Positions 17,109 through 25,826 of a DNA stretch of 41,838 nt are shown here, piece after piece. A model generated the notes under the pieces. The model made no database searches. It saw only the letters and a list, made by a program, of their open reading frames with translations, and had not been told where the DNA came from. The stretch's first letter is position 1. Every line of letters starts with the position of its first letter. The translations under genes and the position numbers were made by a program. Where the stretch lies: contig JBEBSD010000056.1 in assembly GCA_040394475.1 (NCBI GenBank), positions 1-41,838 of the forward strand, given 5' to 3'. The DNA comes from JBEBSD01 sp040394475 (GTDB lineage: Bacteria > Bacteroidota > Bacteroidia > Cytophagales > Spirosomataceae).

Positions 17109-18668
17109 ATGATCCTTAATTCTGGAAAAAAATTGTTTGCAACGCTTCTCTTCTTGCTGGTAAGCACGCTTGCGGCGTATGCACAGCAGCCGGACGATGC
17201 CCATGTGAAACGCGTGATGAAGGCAGCTACCCGGTTTATGATGGAAGAAGTCAGCTATAAAGGCGGCTTTCTGTGGGAATATCTGCCGGACAAATCGCGG
17301 CAATGGGGTGAAATCGAAGCGCGGAATACCATGGCATGGACGCAGGGAAAGGGCGGTACTCCGGCTATGGGGCATCTTTTTCTGGATGCTTATCATGCCA
17401 CTTCGGATGAATACTATTACGAGGCTGCTTTAACGGTGGCCAATGCGCTGATCAGCGGTCAGCTTCCTTCAGGCGGCTGGAACTACTGTTTCGATTTTGC
17501 CGGAGAAGCATCCCTGATCGATTGGTACAAGGCCATCCGGCAGTACAATTGGCCTGCCCAGGAGTTTTTGCATTATTATGGCAACGGGACTTTTGACGAC
17601 ATGTCCACCATCCGCTGCTGCGAGTTCCTGCTGCGGATCTATATGGAAAAGTACAACCCCGGCGTAAAGCCTGCTCTTGACAAGGCCATCAATTTCGTAT
17701 TGGAAAGTCAGTATCCGATAGGAGGGTGGCCGCAGCGGTTTCCTTTTAAAAGCGAACATTCTTTTATGGGTTTCCCGGACTATTCCGCATTTATCACGCT
17801 TAATGACGGCGCCATGGAGGGAATTATCGACTTCCTGGTGCTTTGTTACCAGACGCTCGGCGAACAGCGGCTGCTTGATCCCATTTACCGGGGGATGTAT
17901 TGCATGATACTGCTTCAGCAGGAATCTCCGAATGCCGGATGGGGGTTGCAGTACCATCCTCAAACCTTGAAGCCGGCTACGGCACGGCCCTTTGAACCGG
18001 CAGCCCTGGCCTCCTCCGGCACCGCCAACGGCATCGGGATGATGCTGAATTACTACGGTCTCACGGGTGACAAACGCTTTCTGGAGCGGCTGCCGGATGC
18101 ATTCAGCTTCCTGGAAAGCGTCAAGCTCACCGACGCACAGGCGGCAGAATCCGGAAAGAAAATGAAGGAAGGAGACATTCTCTGTCCCACATTTATCGAA
18201 CCGGATACGCACCGGCCTTTATTTTACAGAAGAAAGGGGGAAAGTCTTTGGTCGGGAGGCTATGAAATGGTCGATGTGATGTTGGGCGCGAAGCAGAGTT
18301 ATAGTTCCGTGAGAGTTGTAAAATTAAAGACGCTCAAAGAGAGATATGAAACACTGAAGGCAACGCCTGTCGCTGAAATTCTGGCAAAGTCCCCTTTGAC
18401 GACTGTTTCTACGGGAAAAATGGACAAGTACTTTATCGCAGGAGAGAAAGGCGCCTCCGGAGATCTGGCAGCTGACGTCGTGGCCGGTTTGAATGCTGCT
18501 AACTACTGGCCGGCGCCGCTCAGGCCTATTGCAACGAAAAAGATCAACCTCAGTCCCGGGTGGTCTTCCTCGGATAAGGAAGTGGAAACGGAGGTGCCTG
18601 AGAATGCCATATCCACCGAGCAATACATAAAGAATATGGCTGTTCTGATCGCTTACCTGAACAGGTAG
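17109..18668 (+). CDS. Pectate lyase, polysaccharide lyase family 10 type
   Basis: Periplasmic or secreted lyase of 519 residues with an alpha/alpha-toroid fold. The frame extends back to 17031 inside the preceding gene, but the ATG at 17109 gives a clean signal peptide (MILNSGKKLFATLLF, cleavage after AYA near residue 25) and removes the overlap. PL10 landmarks: WGEIEARNTMAWTQGKGGTP, SGGWNYCFDF, GGWPQRFPF, ITLNDGAMEGIIDFL, WGLQYHPQTLKPATARPFEP. The Arg in TARPFEP (residue 293) matches the catalytic arginine position of the family and the Asp in ITLND a calcium or substrate site (inferred). The residue order fits PL10 better than PL9 or PL11. Gap to PL1 gene 55 nt. Confidence 0.88.
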   Translation: MILNSGKKLFATLLFLLVSTLAAYAQQPDDAHVKRVMKAATRFMMEEVSYKGGFLWEYLPDKSRQWGEIEARNTMAWTQGKGGTPAMGHLFLDAYHATSDEYYYEAALTVANALISGQLPSGGWNYCFDFAGEASLIDWYKAIRQYNWPAQEFLHYYGNGTFDDMSTIRCCEFLLRIYMEKYNPGVKPALDKAINFVLESQYPIGGWPQRFPFKSEHSFMGFPDYSAFITLNDGAMEGIIDFLVLCYQTLGEQRLLDPIYRGMYCMILLQQESPNAGWGLQYHPQTLKPATARPFEPAALASSGTANGIGMMLNYYGLTGDKRFLERLPDAFSFLESVKLTDAQAAESGKKMKEGDILCPTFIEPDTHRPLFYRRKGESLWSGGYEMVDVMLGAKQSYSSVRVVKLKTLKERYETLKATPVAEILAKSPLTTVSTGKMDKYFIAGEKGASGDLAADVVAGLNAANYWPAPLRPIATKKINLSPGWSSSDKEVETEVPENAISTEQYIKNMAVLIAYLNR

Positions 18669-18744
18669 ACTTTCCGGTTCAACAGGCTTTTTACTCATAA
18701 GTCCTTCTGTCAGTACTGTTTAAATCCTAATCCCCCAACAATCT

Positions 18745-20280
18745 ATGACGCGTCTGATTCCCTTATTTGTCAGTATTTTCCTGTTTTACAGCCTTTACCC
18801 GGCGGCGGCGCAGCAAAAAAAAGGCACCTTTCTGAATCCTGTGATCAAAGGCTATTTTTCGGATCCTTCCATCCTGAGAGAAGGCGATGACTACTATGCG
18901 GTAATGTCGTCGCACTGTTATTATCCCGGTATGGTGATCTGGCATTCCAAAGACCTTGTAAACTGGAACCCGGTTTCGTATTCGCTGGACACCTATATGG
19001 GGTCGATCTGGGCGCCTGACTTAATTAAGCATGGGGATACCTATTACATTTATTTCACCAACCGGCAATTTCCCGGGGACCCGTATAAGTCTTCCAATTA
19101 TGTGATCACGGCAAAAAACATACAGGGTCCCTGGAGTAAACCTGCGGATCTGAAGATCGGCAATATCGATCCCGGCCACGTGGTAGACGTGAAAACGGGG
19201 GACAGGTGGGTGTATACCAGTGCCGGCAATGCTTCACGGCTTTCGAAAGACGGGATGCTTACGGATGGTACTTCAAAAGTCGTGTATGAGGGCTGGCCGA
19301 TTCCGGACGAATGGGAAATAGAAGGATTTGCACTGGAAGGACCCAAGTTTTTGGTCAAAGACGGTTACTATTATGTCGTATGGGCGCAAGGCGGCACGCA
19401 TGGTCCTCCTACCAGTCATATGGCGGTCGTAGCGCGGTCGCGGAACGTGGATGGTCCCTGGGAGAATTCTCCTTACAACCCCCTCATCCATACTTATCAC
19501 CGGTCTGAAAAATGGTGGTCCAAGGGGCATGGCACTATTTTTCAAACCCATAAAGGCGATTGGTATGTAATCTATCATGCCTATGAAAACGGTTATTACA
19601 CCCTCGGGCGACAAGCGCTTCTGGAGCCGGTTACCTGGACGAAAGACGGGTGGCCTGTGCTGAAGAAAGGCGCTGACCCGGCGCAGCCCCTACCGCTGCC
19701 GGTCCCTGACGCGCAGTCGCCGGAATACTTCATCGGAAACCACCTGAATGAATTCAGGATCGGATTGGAATGGTGGTTCCATGAAGAGTATGATCCGCTG
19801 CGTTATGCGGTTGATCAGCAAACGCTTACCCTGAAGGCCAGGGGTGAATCTCCGTTAAAGGATTCCAATCCGATTCTTTTCAATGCAGCCGAACACGCCT
19901 ATTCTGTCGCTGTCGAAATCGAAAAGTCGCCGGAAGCGCAGGCAGGCCTGGTGGTGTACTACAATCAGAAGGCTTTTGCAGGAATCGGTATCAACGGAAA
20001 GGAGATTATCCGATACAGACGGGGAGAAGGAAACCCGCAGGATGGTTATGTACTAAAGGACTACAATCACTTTCACCTGAAAATTGTCAACCGGCATAAT
20101 GTCGTTACCCTGTATTACAGTGACGACGGCACTGTATGGACCAAGCTGCAAACCGGGATTGATATTTCTCCCTATCAGCATAATATGCTCTACGGCTCGA
20201 AGGCCTGTCTCCCGGGATTTTTTGTCAGTGGTTCGGGCGAGGCGCGTTTTAAAAATGTAAAATTTGAAATTCTCGAATAA
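18745..20280 (+). CDS. Glycoside hydrolase family 43 with C-terminal beta-sandwich
   Basis: Secreted glycosidase of 511 residues; signal peptide cleaved near AAAQQ (about 23). The five-bladed propeller of GH43 is recognised by FSDPSILREGDDYYAV (general base Asp40), IWAPDLIKHGDTYYIYF, IDPGHVVD (pKa-modulating Asp142) and EGFALEGPKFLVKDGYYYVV (general acid Glu198); these assignments follow the family pattern. Residues from about 325 form a jelly-roll domain (concanavalin-like or GH43_C2 type: AGLVVYYNQKAFAGIGINGK, VVTLYYSDDGTVWTKL). GH43 members are mostly alpha-L-arabinofuranosidases, arabinanases, beta-xylosidases or exo-galactanases; in a pectin locus an activity on arabinan or galactan side chains is likely, but the subfamily cannot be set by eye. 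Confidence 0.92.
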   Translation: MTRLIPLFVSIFLFYSLYPAAAQQKKGTFLNPVIKGYFSDPSILREGDDYYAVMSSHCYYPGMVIWHSKDLVNWNPVSYSLDTYMGSIWAPDLIKHGDTYYIYFTNRQFPGDPYKSSNYVITAKNIQGPWSKPADLKIGNIDPGHVVDVKTGDRWVYTSAGNASRLSKDGMLTDGTSKVVYEGWPIPDEWEIEGFALEGPKFLVKDGYYYVVWAQGGTHGPPTSHMAVVARSRNVDGPWENSPYNPLIHTYHRSEKWWSKGHGTIFQTHKGDWYVIYHAYENGYYTLGRQALLEPVTWTKDGWPVLKKGADPAQPLPLPVPDAQSPEYFIGNHLNEFRIGLEWWFHEEYDPLRYAVDQQTLTLKARGESPLKDSNPILFNAAEHAYSVAVEIEKSPEAQAGLVVYYNQKAFAGIGINGKEIIRYRRGEGNPQDGYVLKDYNHFHLKIVNRHNVVTLYYSDDGTVWTKLQTGIDISPYQHNMLYGSKACLPGFFVSGSGEARFKNVKFEILE

Positions 20281-20319
20281 GTGAACTGCCCGTCTGCGAA
20301 GCGGAATAAAACCAGCTAT

Positions 20320-21609
20320 ATGATTACTTCAGACAAAAGCTTTGGCATACGGTGGGGAGTCCTTCTCCTGCTTTTCTCAGCCACTGTCATCGCGTATATA
20401 GACAGGTTAACGATCTCGCTGCTGGCGCCCGTGCTGCAGGAAGAGCTGGGCATCACCAATATGGAATATGCAGGCGTTGCGACCTGGTTTTTACTGGTGT
20501 ATTCCGCCTTTCAGTTATTCGCAGGAAGGCTGTATGACCGGTTAGGTACCAAAACAACCTATACCGCTTCCATTTTAGTGTGGAGTATTGCCGCCACGCT
20601 CCATGCCACCACCCGCGGTATCGCCGGCCTGAGTGTCTACAGGGCGCTTCTCGGGTTCGGAGAAGCCGGGCATTGGCCGGGGGTCACCAAAACGGTTGCC
20701 GAATGGTTTCCTCCCCGGACCAGGGCTTTTGCCATGGGACTTGTCAATTCGGGCGCATCCTTCGGTTCGGTAGTGGCCCCGCCGCTTGTAATAGGACTGC
20801 TGCTGGCGTACGGCTGGCAATTTGCGTTTATCGCCACGGGCGGTCTGGGGTTTATCTGGGTGGTAGCCTGGTGGTGGTTTTACGATGATCCCGCACGACA
20901 CCGGTGGGTGACCCCAAAGGAGTTAGCAATCATAAGAGGGGACGGGATGTCTTCTGAGGCTGCCGTTACGGACAACGCTCCTGCTTCCCGCACCCTTCCG
21001 AAAGGAATTTATCGCACCCGGCAGTTATGGGCGATTACGATTGCCCGGTTTTTCGGTGATCCTATCTGGTGGCTTTACCTGGTGTGGCTTCCCTTATACC
21101 TCAAAAATGAAAGAGGTTTTACGATGCGGGAAATCGGGAATCTGGCCTGGCTTCCCTATCTTTTCGCAGCCCTGGGGGGAATCGCCGGCGGATGGTTCAG
21201 CGGATTTCTCCTGAAGAAAGGGTTTTCCGTTCACCGGGCGAGAATGACTGCCATCGTAACCGGCACGTTATTCCTTCCTGTCGGATTGCTGGTCATCAAC
21301 GCGGCATCGTCACTGACCATGTGGATTTACATCTGTCTCACACTGTTCGGTTTTCAGTTTTGGGTAAACAATGTGCAAACCCTCCCCAGCGATATTTACG
21401 AAAAAAAACTGGTGGGAACTGTGTCAGGCATGGGACAGTCCGGTGCGGGCTTCGGGTCTGTCATCTTCGTGCTTGCCACAGGCTGGGTAGTAGATCAATT
21501 TACTTATACGCCCATTCTCATCATTGCAGGATTTCTCGGGCCGTTAGCCACTATTTCCCTGTTCCTGATAGGGGGTAAAATCAAACCGATTAACTCACAA
21601 CTCAATTAA
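20320..21609 (+). CDS. MFS hexuronate transporter, ExuT-like (ACS family)
   Basis: Inner-membrane proton-coupled symporter of 429 residues with twelve membrane segments. The frame opens with GTG right after the GH43 stop, but the ATG at 20320 (MITSDKSFGIRWGV) is a better start. ACS-family features: YIDRLTISLLAPVLQEELGI in TM1 with its Asp-Arg pair, GRLYDRLGTKTTY in loop 2-3, RALLGFGEAGHWPGVTKTVA (TM4, matching the GxGEaxxxPa motif of ExuT/GudP) and EWFPPRTRAFAMGLVNSGAS. It would carry galacturonate or the unsaturated/4-deoxy uronates released by the lyases. It is 39 nt from GH43 and 12 nt from the next gene, so clearly within the operon. Confidence 0.92.
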   Translation: MITSDKSFGIRWGVLLLLFSATVIAYIDRLTISLLAPVLQEELGITNMEYAGVATWFLLVYSAFQLFAGRLYDRLGTKTTYTASILVWSIAATLHATTRGIAGLSVYRALLGFGEAGHWPGVTKTVAEWFPPRTRAFAMGLVNSGASFGSVVAPPLVIGLLLAYGWQFAFIATGGLGFIWVVAWWWFYDDPARHRWVTPKELAIIRGDGMSSEAAVTDNAPASRTLPKGIYRTRQLWAITIARFFGDPIWWLYLVWLPLYLKNERGFTMREIGNLAWLPYLFAALGGIAGGWFSGFLLKKGFSVHRARMTAIVTGTLFLPVGLLVINAASSLTMWIYICLTLFGFQFWVNNVQTLPSDIYEKKLVGTVSGMGQSGAGFGSVIFVLATGWVVDQFTYTPILIIAGFLGPLATISLFLIGGKIKPINSQLN

Positions 21610-21621
21610 TATTTCCAACAC

Positions 21622-22470
21622 ATGAATAATATCAGCGTATTAAAAAGAGCCAATGACAATGCAAATAACCCGATCCTCGATCGGGATAATGAGGTAGTAC
21701 CCAACACTTATTTCAACCTGGTCCGGCTTAGAAAAAACGAGTCCTATACCTATCAGCTCGACAAACATGAGACCGTCTCCGTAGTCCTTAAAGGAAGCTG
21801 CAGCATTGCGGCCGGAGCCATTGTCTATACGCATGTGGGGCAGCGGAAAGATATCTGGTCCGGAAAAGCAGATGCCGTCTATGCAGGCACCGGGACAAGG
21901 GTAACCATTACGGCGCTGAAAGATGGTACGGAAATTGCGATAGCCGGCGGAATTTGCCCCATTCACTATGAGAGTTTCAGAATACTTCCTTCCGATATCG
22001 AAATGGTTGAAGTGGGCTCCGAAGCAACCAAAAGTCACCGGTTTATCTATTATATACTCGGCAATAATGCAAAGGGAAGAGCCGGAAACCTGCTGGTAAG
22101 CGAGTTGTACTGTGATGACGGGTGCTGGTCAGGCTATCCGCCTCATAAGCACGACGAGGAAAAGATGCCAGAAGAATCGGAATTCGAAGAAACCTACCAC
22201 TACCGGTTTGATCCCGAAAACGGCTTCGGCGCGCAGTTTTGCTATATGGATGACAGTGAGCCAGAGGTGCGCATGACCCGGAACGGGGATACGTTTTCTT
22301 TCCGGAAAGGCTATCATCCGACCGTCACCTCTCCGGGACATAGGGAATACATCTTTACGATCCTGGTAGGAGTGGCCCAGCGATCGCTCGTCCAGAATTT
22401 CGAAGAAAAATACCGCTACCTCATCAACGAGATCCCCGGTATCAATAATATGGTAGAAGCCTTTAAATGA
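21622..22470 (+). CDS. KduI/IolB-superfamily isomerase, most like 5-deoxy-glucuronate isomerase IolB
   Basis: Cytoplasmic bicupin metalloenzyme of 282 residues. The sequence matches the IolB branch, not KduI: SGYPPHKHDEEKMPEESEFE with ETYHYRFDPENGFGAQFCY, then GYHPTVTSPGH. The metal site is probably His175, His177, Glu190 and His232 (by family pattern). IolB proper converts 5-deoxy-glucuronate to 2-deoxy-5-keto-gluconate in inositol breakdown; KduI converts 5-keto-4-deoxyuronate to 2,5-diketo-3-deoxygluconate. No inositol genes are present and the neighbours make unsaturated uronates, so this protein probably does the KduI step, or a parallel isomerisation. Gap to the transporter 12 nt. Confidence 0.88.
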   Translation: MNNISVLKRANDNANNPILDRDNEVVPNTYFNLVRLRKNESYTYQLDKHETVSVVLKGSCSIAAGAIVYTHVGQRKDIWSGKADAVYAGTGTRVTITALKDGTEIAIAGGICPIHYESFRILPSDIEMVEVGSEATKSHRFIYYILGNNAKGRAGNLLVSELYCDDGCWSGYPPHKHDEEKMPEESEFEETYHYRFDPENGFGAQFCYMDDSEPEVRMTRNGDTFSFRKGYHPTVTSPGHREYIFTILVGVAQRSLVQNFEEKYRYLINEIPGINNMVEAFK

Positions 22471-22506
22471 GCGTTCAAGTGATCAGCAGCCCTCCCGTCA
22501 CCCCAT

Positions 22507-22534
22507 ACCTAACACCTAAAACCTAACACCTAAA
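22507..22534 (+). repeat. 14-bp direct repeat (ACCTAACACCTAAA x2) abutting a start codon
   Basis: Two exact copies lie at 22507-22520 and 22521-22534; the final A of the second copy is the first base of the ATG of the dehydrogenase gene. The unit contains ACCTAA/ACCTAAA half-units. It occupies the place of a ribosome-binding site and contains no Shine-Dalgarno-like sequence. Confidence 0.9.
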
Positions 22535-23301
22535 TGAAAGCCGACGTCTTTTCAATCAGCGGAAAACACATCCTGATCACCGGATCCAGCAGAGGGATCG
22601 GACTCGTTCTTGCACGCGAACTAGGCCTTCGCGGAGCCACGATCATCCTCAATGGTACCAGCCAAGAACGTCTTGAACAGGCGGCAGCACAGCTAACCGA
22701 GCTGGGGATCCGGGTGATTACGGCAGCATTCGATATTACGGATGAACCCGGGTGTGCAGCCGCTGTTGCGGCAGTTCTTTCGCAAACAGGCGCCATCGAT
22801 GTCCTCATCAATAATGCCGGGATTCAAATCAGGCGTCCTGCAGAGACTTTTGAAATAGCTGATTTCGATTCCATTCTTTCGGTTAACCTGAAAGGGGCGT
22901 TTATTGTTTCGAAAATAGTCGGGAACGCCATGATCGCACAAAAATCAGGTAAAATCATCAATGTCTGTTCCATTCAAAGTGAACTGGGAAGAGCCTTTAT
23001 TACCCCCTACGCCGCGTCTAAAGGAGGATTGAAATTGCTCACCAAAGGGCTGGCTACGGAGTGGGGAAAGCATAATATACAGGTAAACGGCTTGGGGCCG
23101 GGATATTTTGTGACCGATATGACGAAAGCGCTTTCCGGGGATCCGGAGTTTAGCGAATGGCTTTGCAAACGGGTTCCGGCCGGACGCTGGGGCGATCCGG
23201 AAGAACTGGCAGGGGCCGCTATTTTCCTCTCATCGGCCGCATCCAATTACGTAACCGGCCAGATTCTCTATGTCGACGGGGGGATGCTCGCCTGCGTATA
23301 G
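22534..23301 (+). CDS. SDR dehydrogenase, IdnO/KduD type
   Basis: Cytoplasmic NAD(P)-dependent short-chain dehydrogenase of 255 residues. Cofactor motif GSSRGIG (17-23), NNAG (93-96), catalytic Ser146, Tyr159 and Lys163 (YAASK). The run from about 140 (KIINVCSIQSELGR, GLGPGYFVTDMTKAL, WLCKRVPAGRWGDPEEL, ending VDGGMLACV) follows E. coli 5-ketogluconate reductase IdnO closely and KduD less so. By context it should reduce 2,5-diketo-3-deoxygluconate to KDG (the KduD reaction) or a related keto-acid; the exact substrate cannot be decided. It follows the isomerase by 63 nt. Confidence 0.9.
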   Translation: MKADVFSISGKHILITGSSRGIGLVLARELGLRGATIILNGTSQERLEQAAAQLTELGIRVITAAFDITDEPGCAAAVAAVLSQTGAIDVLINNAGIQIRRPAETFEIADFDSILSVNLKGAFIVSKIVGNAMIAQKSGKIINVCSIQSELGRAFITPYAASKGGLKLLTKGLATEWGKHNIQVNGLGPGYFVTDMTKALSGDPEFSEWLCKRVPAGRWGDPEELAGAAIFLSSAASNYVTGQILYVDGGMLACV

Positions 23302-23341
23302 TCCCGGTAAAACAGTCTGAATACACCATAAATAGTCTGCA

Positions 23342-24772
23342 ATGAAAGCGAAAACGAAATTGAGCCGTAAGGATTTCCTGAAAAAATCAGCACTCGGTAT
23401 TATTGGTACCGCAGCAGCAACAGGAGCTGGTAAGACCAACGTATTGGCTACTATTTTTCCGGCCAGTGTGTTAGGGGCCAACGACCGTATCAATATGGGA
23501 TTTATTGGAATAGGGAATCGCGGAACCTTGCTGCTAAACCTTTTTATGAAGGAAAAAAACTGTAAGGTTGCCGCGCTTTCCGATGTGTACCAACCCTATC
23601 TCGACCGCAACCGCAATGCCGTAGACCCGCGGATACTCAGTTTCTGCAAGCAGGTCCCCAAAATGGAGGAGCGATTTGACAGCGCTCCTCAAAAATATCC
23701 GGATTACAGACACCTGCTTGATAACAAGGATATCGATGCGGTTTGCATCGCCACCCCGGACCACTGGCACGCACTGCAGACCATCGATGCAATGAGTGCC
23801 GGAAAGGATGTATACGTGGAAAAACCGCTGACGGCTACGCTTGTAGAAGGCAGAAAAATGGTAGAAGCCCAGAAACATTATGACAGAATAGCCGCAGTAG
23901 GGCTTAACCGGCGGGGCTGCGCAGTTTACCAGAAACTGGCTGCTGAACTGCCCGGGGGGAAAATCGGCAAAATCTCCGTTGCCAGTGCCGCGCGGATCAA
24001 CAATATGTTTCCCGACGGGATCGGCAATTTCCAGCCCGAACGCATTCCGGATGGTTTCAACTGGGATTTATGGCTGGGCCCGCGGGCTTCCCGGGGATGG
24101 CAGCGCAATATCGCCCCCTATTACTTCCGGTGGTGGCATGAGTATTCGAGCCAAATGGGCAACTGGGGGGTTCACTATCTTGACGTGATCCGCTGGATGC
24201 TGGCAGAGCAGGCCCCCGTGGCGGTCTATGCCACCGGGGGTAAGTACGTGCTGACAGATGACCGTACTATTCCGGACACCATGCAGGTGGTATTTGAATT
24301 CGCCTCAGGAGCCATAGCGAATTTTTCAATTTACGAAGCCACCAGTTCGGGGCTGTTTTCTTATGGGGAAGTAGAGCTGCGGGGTACAAAAGGAATCCTC
24401 AATGCAGACGAAAGCGGCTATACTGTCCGCCCTGCCACGGCCGGGCAAAACCAGGTCTGGGATTCAAAACACCTGCTGGAAAAGGAGGAGGTAGCCCTGA
24501 CCGCCATCCAGGATCTCGGGGATGGAAGTAATTCCAACAGCACGCAGGTGTTGGTGAGAAATTTTCTGGAATGCGTAGTTAGCCGGAGAGACCCGCTTTG
24601 TACGCTGGAGGAAGGGCATCGGTCAACGAGCTTTGCCCATCTGGCCAACATAGCCCTGGCTACGAAAACCCGGCTGGAGTGGAATCCGGCCCGTGAGGTT
24701 TTTAAAAACAGTAAAGAGGCCAATCAGCTGCTTCATTACGAATACCGGGCGCCGTGGAAGCTGAAGGTTTGA
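23342..24772 (+). CDS. Exported Gfo/Idh/MocA-family oxidoreductase
   Basis: NAD(P)-dependent sugar oxidoreductase of 476 residues. The N-terminus LSRKDFLKKSALGIIGTAAA is a Tat-type leader (Arg-Lys variant of SRRxFLK), so it should be folded with its cofactor before export. Rossmann motif GFIGIGNRG (53-61), YVEKPL with the conserved Lys161, and WWHEYSSQMGNWGVHYLDVI for the active-site helix. The C-terminal Gfo/Idh domain spans about 200-400. This Bacteroidota subfamily includes enzymes that oxidise sugars at C3 before an elimination or hydrolysis step (established for some gut Bacteroides members). Here the likely substrate is a uronate or uronide, by context only. Gaps: 40 nt to the SDR and 24 nt to the next gene. 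Confidence 0.92.
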   Translation: MKAKTKLSRKDFLKKSALGIIGTAAATGAGKTNVLATIFPASVLGANDRINMGFIGIGNRGTLLLNLFMKEKNCKVAALSDVYQPYLDRNRNAVDPRILSFCKQVPKMEERFDSAPQKYPDYRHLLDNKDIDAVCIATPDHWHALQTIDAMSAGKDVYVEKPLTATLVEGRKMVEAQKHYDRIAAVGLNRRGCAVYQKLAAELPGGKIGKISVASAARINNMFPDGIGNFQPERIPDGFNWDLWLGPRASRGWQRNIAPYYFRWWHEYSSQMGNWGVHYLDVIRWMLAEQAPVAVYATGGKYVLTDDRTIPDTMQVVFEFASGAIANFSIYEATSSGLFSYGEVELRGTKGILNADESGYTVRPATAGQNQVWDSKHLLEKEEVALTAIQDLGDGSNSNSTQVLVRNFLECVVSRRDPLCTLEEGHRSTSFAHLANIALATKTRLEWNPAREVFKNSKEANQLLHYEYRAPWKLKV

Positions 24773-24796
24773 TAGAAATTCATAATTGCATAACCG

Positions 24797-25765
24797 ATGA
24801 AAAGAAGGGAGTTTATCAAGTTCGGGGCAATAGCGGGAATGTCGCTGCCCATAGCCGGTCGGGGCGCGGCGGCACAACACCATGATCCTGCCCCGGTGGA
24901 CGCATCAGTTTTTTGTCTTTTTATAAAGCCTTTTGACCGGCTGCCTTCAGAAGAGATCATCCGGCTGGCTGCCGCGGCAGGATACGGCGGGATCGATCTA
25001 ACGTTCCGCAGGAAAGGACATATAGAGGCCGCAGCCGGCAGTAAAGACCTTCCCCGCTTTGTCAGCCTGGCCCAAAAAGCGGGATTGACGGTTCCGCTGG
25101 CCGTTACCGACATCACGGACGCCTCGGATCCCGTGACGGCCGAGACCATCCGGATGCTTGCTGCTAACGGGATCACGCATTACCGGATGGGAGTACTCAA
25201 ATACGATTCCGCAAAGTCGATAGCCGCCAATCTGGAAGGCTTCCGGGTCACCATGGACCGGCTTTGTGAGCTCAATGCAAAGCACGGTGTACACGGCGCT
25301 TCCCAGAATCATGTCGGAACAAATTTCAGCTCATCCGTATGGGATGTCTACCAGGTGATCAACGCCATGGATCCGAGGTATATCGGTTGCCAGTACGATA
25401 TCCGGCATGCCGTGGCGGAAGGGATGCAATCCTGGCCGCTCCCCTTTAAGGCTATCGGAAGTCATGTAAAAAGCACCTGCATCAAGGATTTCACCTGGGA
25501 GAAACAACCTGACGGGAAATTCAAACCGGTTTCTGTTCCGCTCGGGGAGGGCATCGTTGATTTTAAAACCTATTTTCGGCTGCTTCATGAACTAAAAGTT
25601 CAAGGGCCCGTTTCCGTACATTTTGAGTACAAGCTGCTTTCCGGAGCAGCCGAACAGCTTCCGGCAGCGCAGCGGATGCCACTTCTGGTCAGTGTATTGG
25701 AAAAAGACAGGAAGTTGCTCGATTCGATGGCCCACGAGTCATCCAGCCCCTCTCCCCAGCGCTAA
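24797..25765 (+). CDS. Exported sugar phosphate isomerase/epimerase-like TIM barrel
   Basis: TIM-barrel protein of 322 residues in the AP endonuclease 2/xylose isomerase-like family. The leader KRREFIKFGAIAGMSLPIAG has a canonical twin-arginine motif. Barrel landmarks: AAAAGYGGIDLTFRRKGHIE, NGITHYRMGV, HGASQNHVGTN, IGCQYDIRHAVAEG, HVKSTCIKDFTW, VPLGEGIVDFKTYF and VSVHFEYKLL, the last three bearing the His/Asp/Glu residues that bind metal in the family (inferred). Such proteins regularly pair with Gfo/Idh/MocA enzymes, and some relatives act as lyases on 3-keto sugars rather than as isomerases. Being exported, it cannot act on a sugar phosphate. Confidence 0.9.
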   Translation: MKRREFIKFGAIAGMSLPIAGRGAAAQHHDPAPVDASVFCLFIKPFDRLPSEEIIRLAAAAGYGGIDLTFRRKGHIEAAAGSKDLPRFVSLAQKAGLTVPLAVTDITDASDPVTAETIRMLAANGITHYRMGVLKYDSAKSIAANLEGFRVTMDRLCELNAKHGVHGASQNHVGTNFSSSVWDVYQVINAMDPRYIGCQYDIRHAVAEGMQSWPLPFKAIGSHVKSTCIKDFTWEKQPDGKFKPVSVPLGEGIVDFKTYFRLLHELKVQGPVSVHFEYKLLSGAAEQLPAAQRMPLLVSVLEKDRKLLDSMAHESSSPSPQR

Positions 25766-25826
25766 GACCCTGTAGCATATCGCTAAAACAGCCTGAATCC
25801 ACTCTAACCTTTTAACCCACGTTAAC

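Noticed and set aside
21622..22470. Straight annotation as KduI
   Set aside because: Conserved blocks match the IolB branch of the superfamily; KduI function is only inferred from neighbours.
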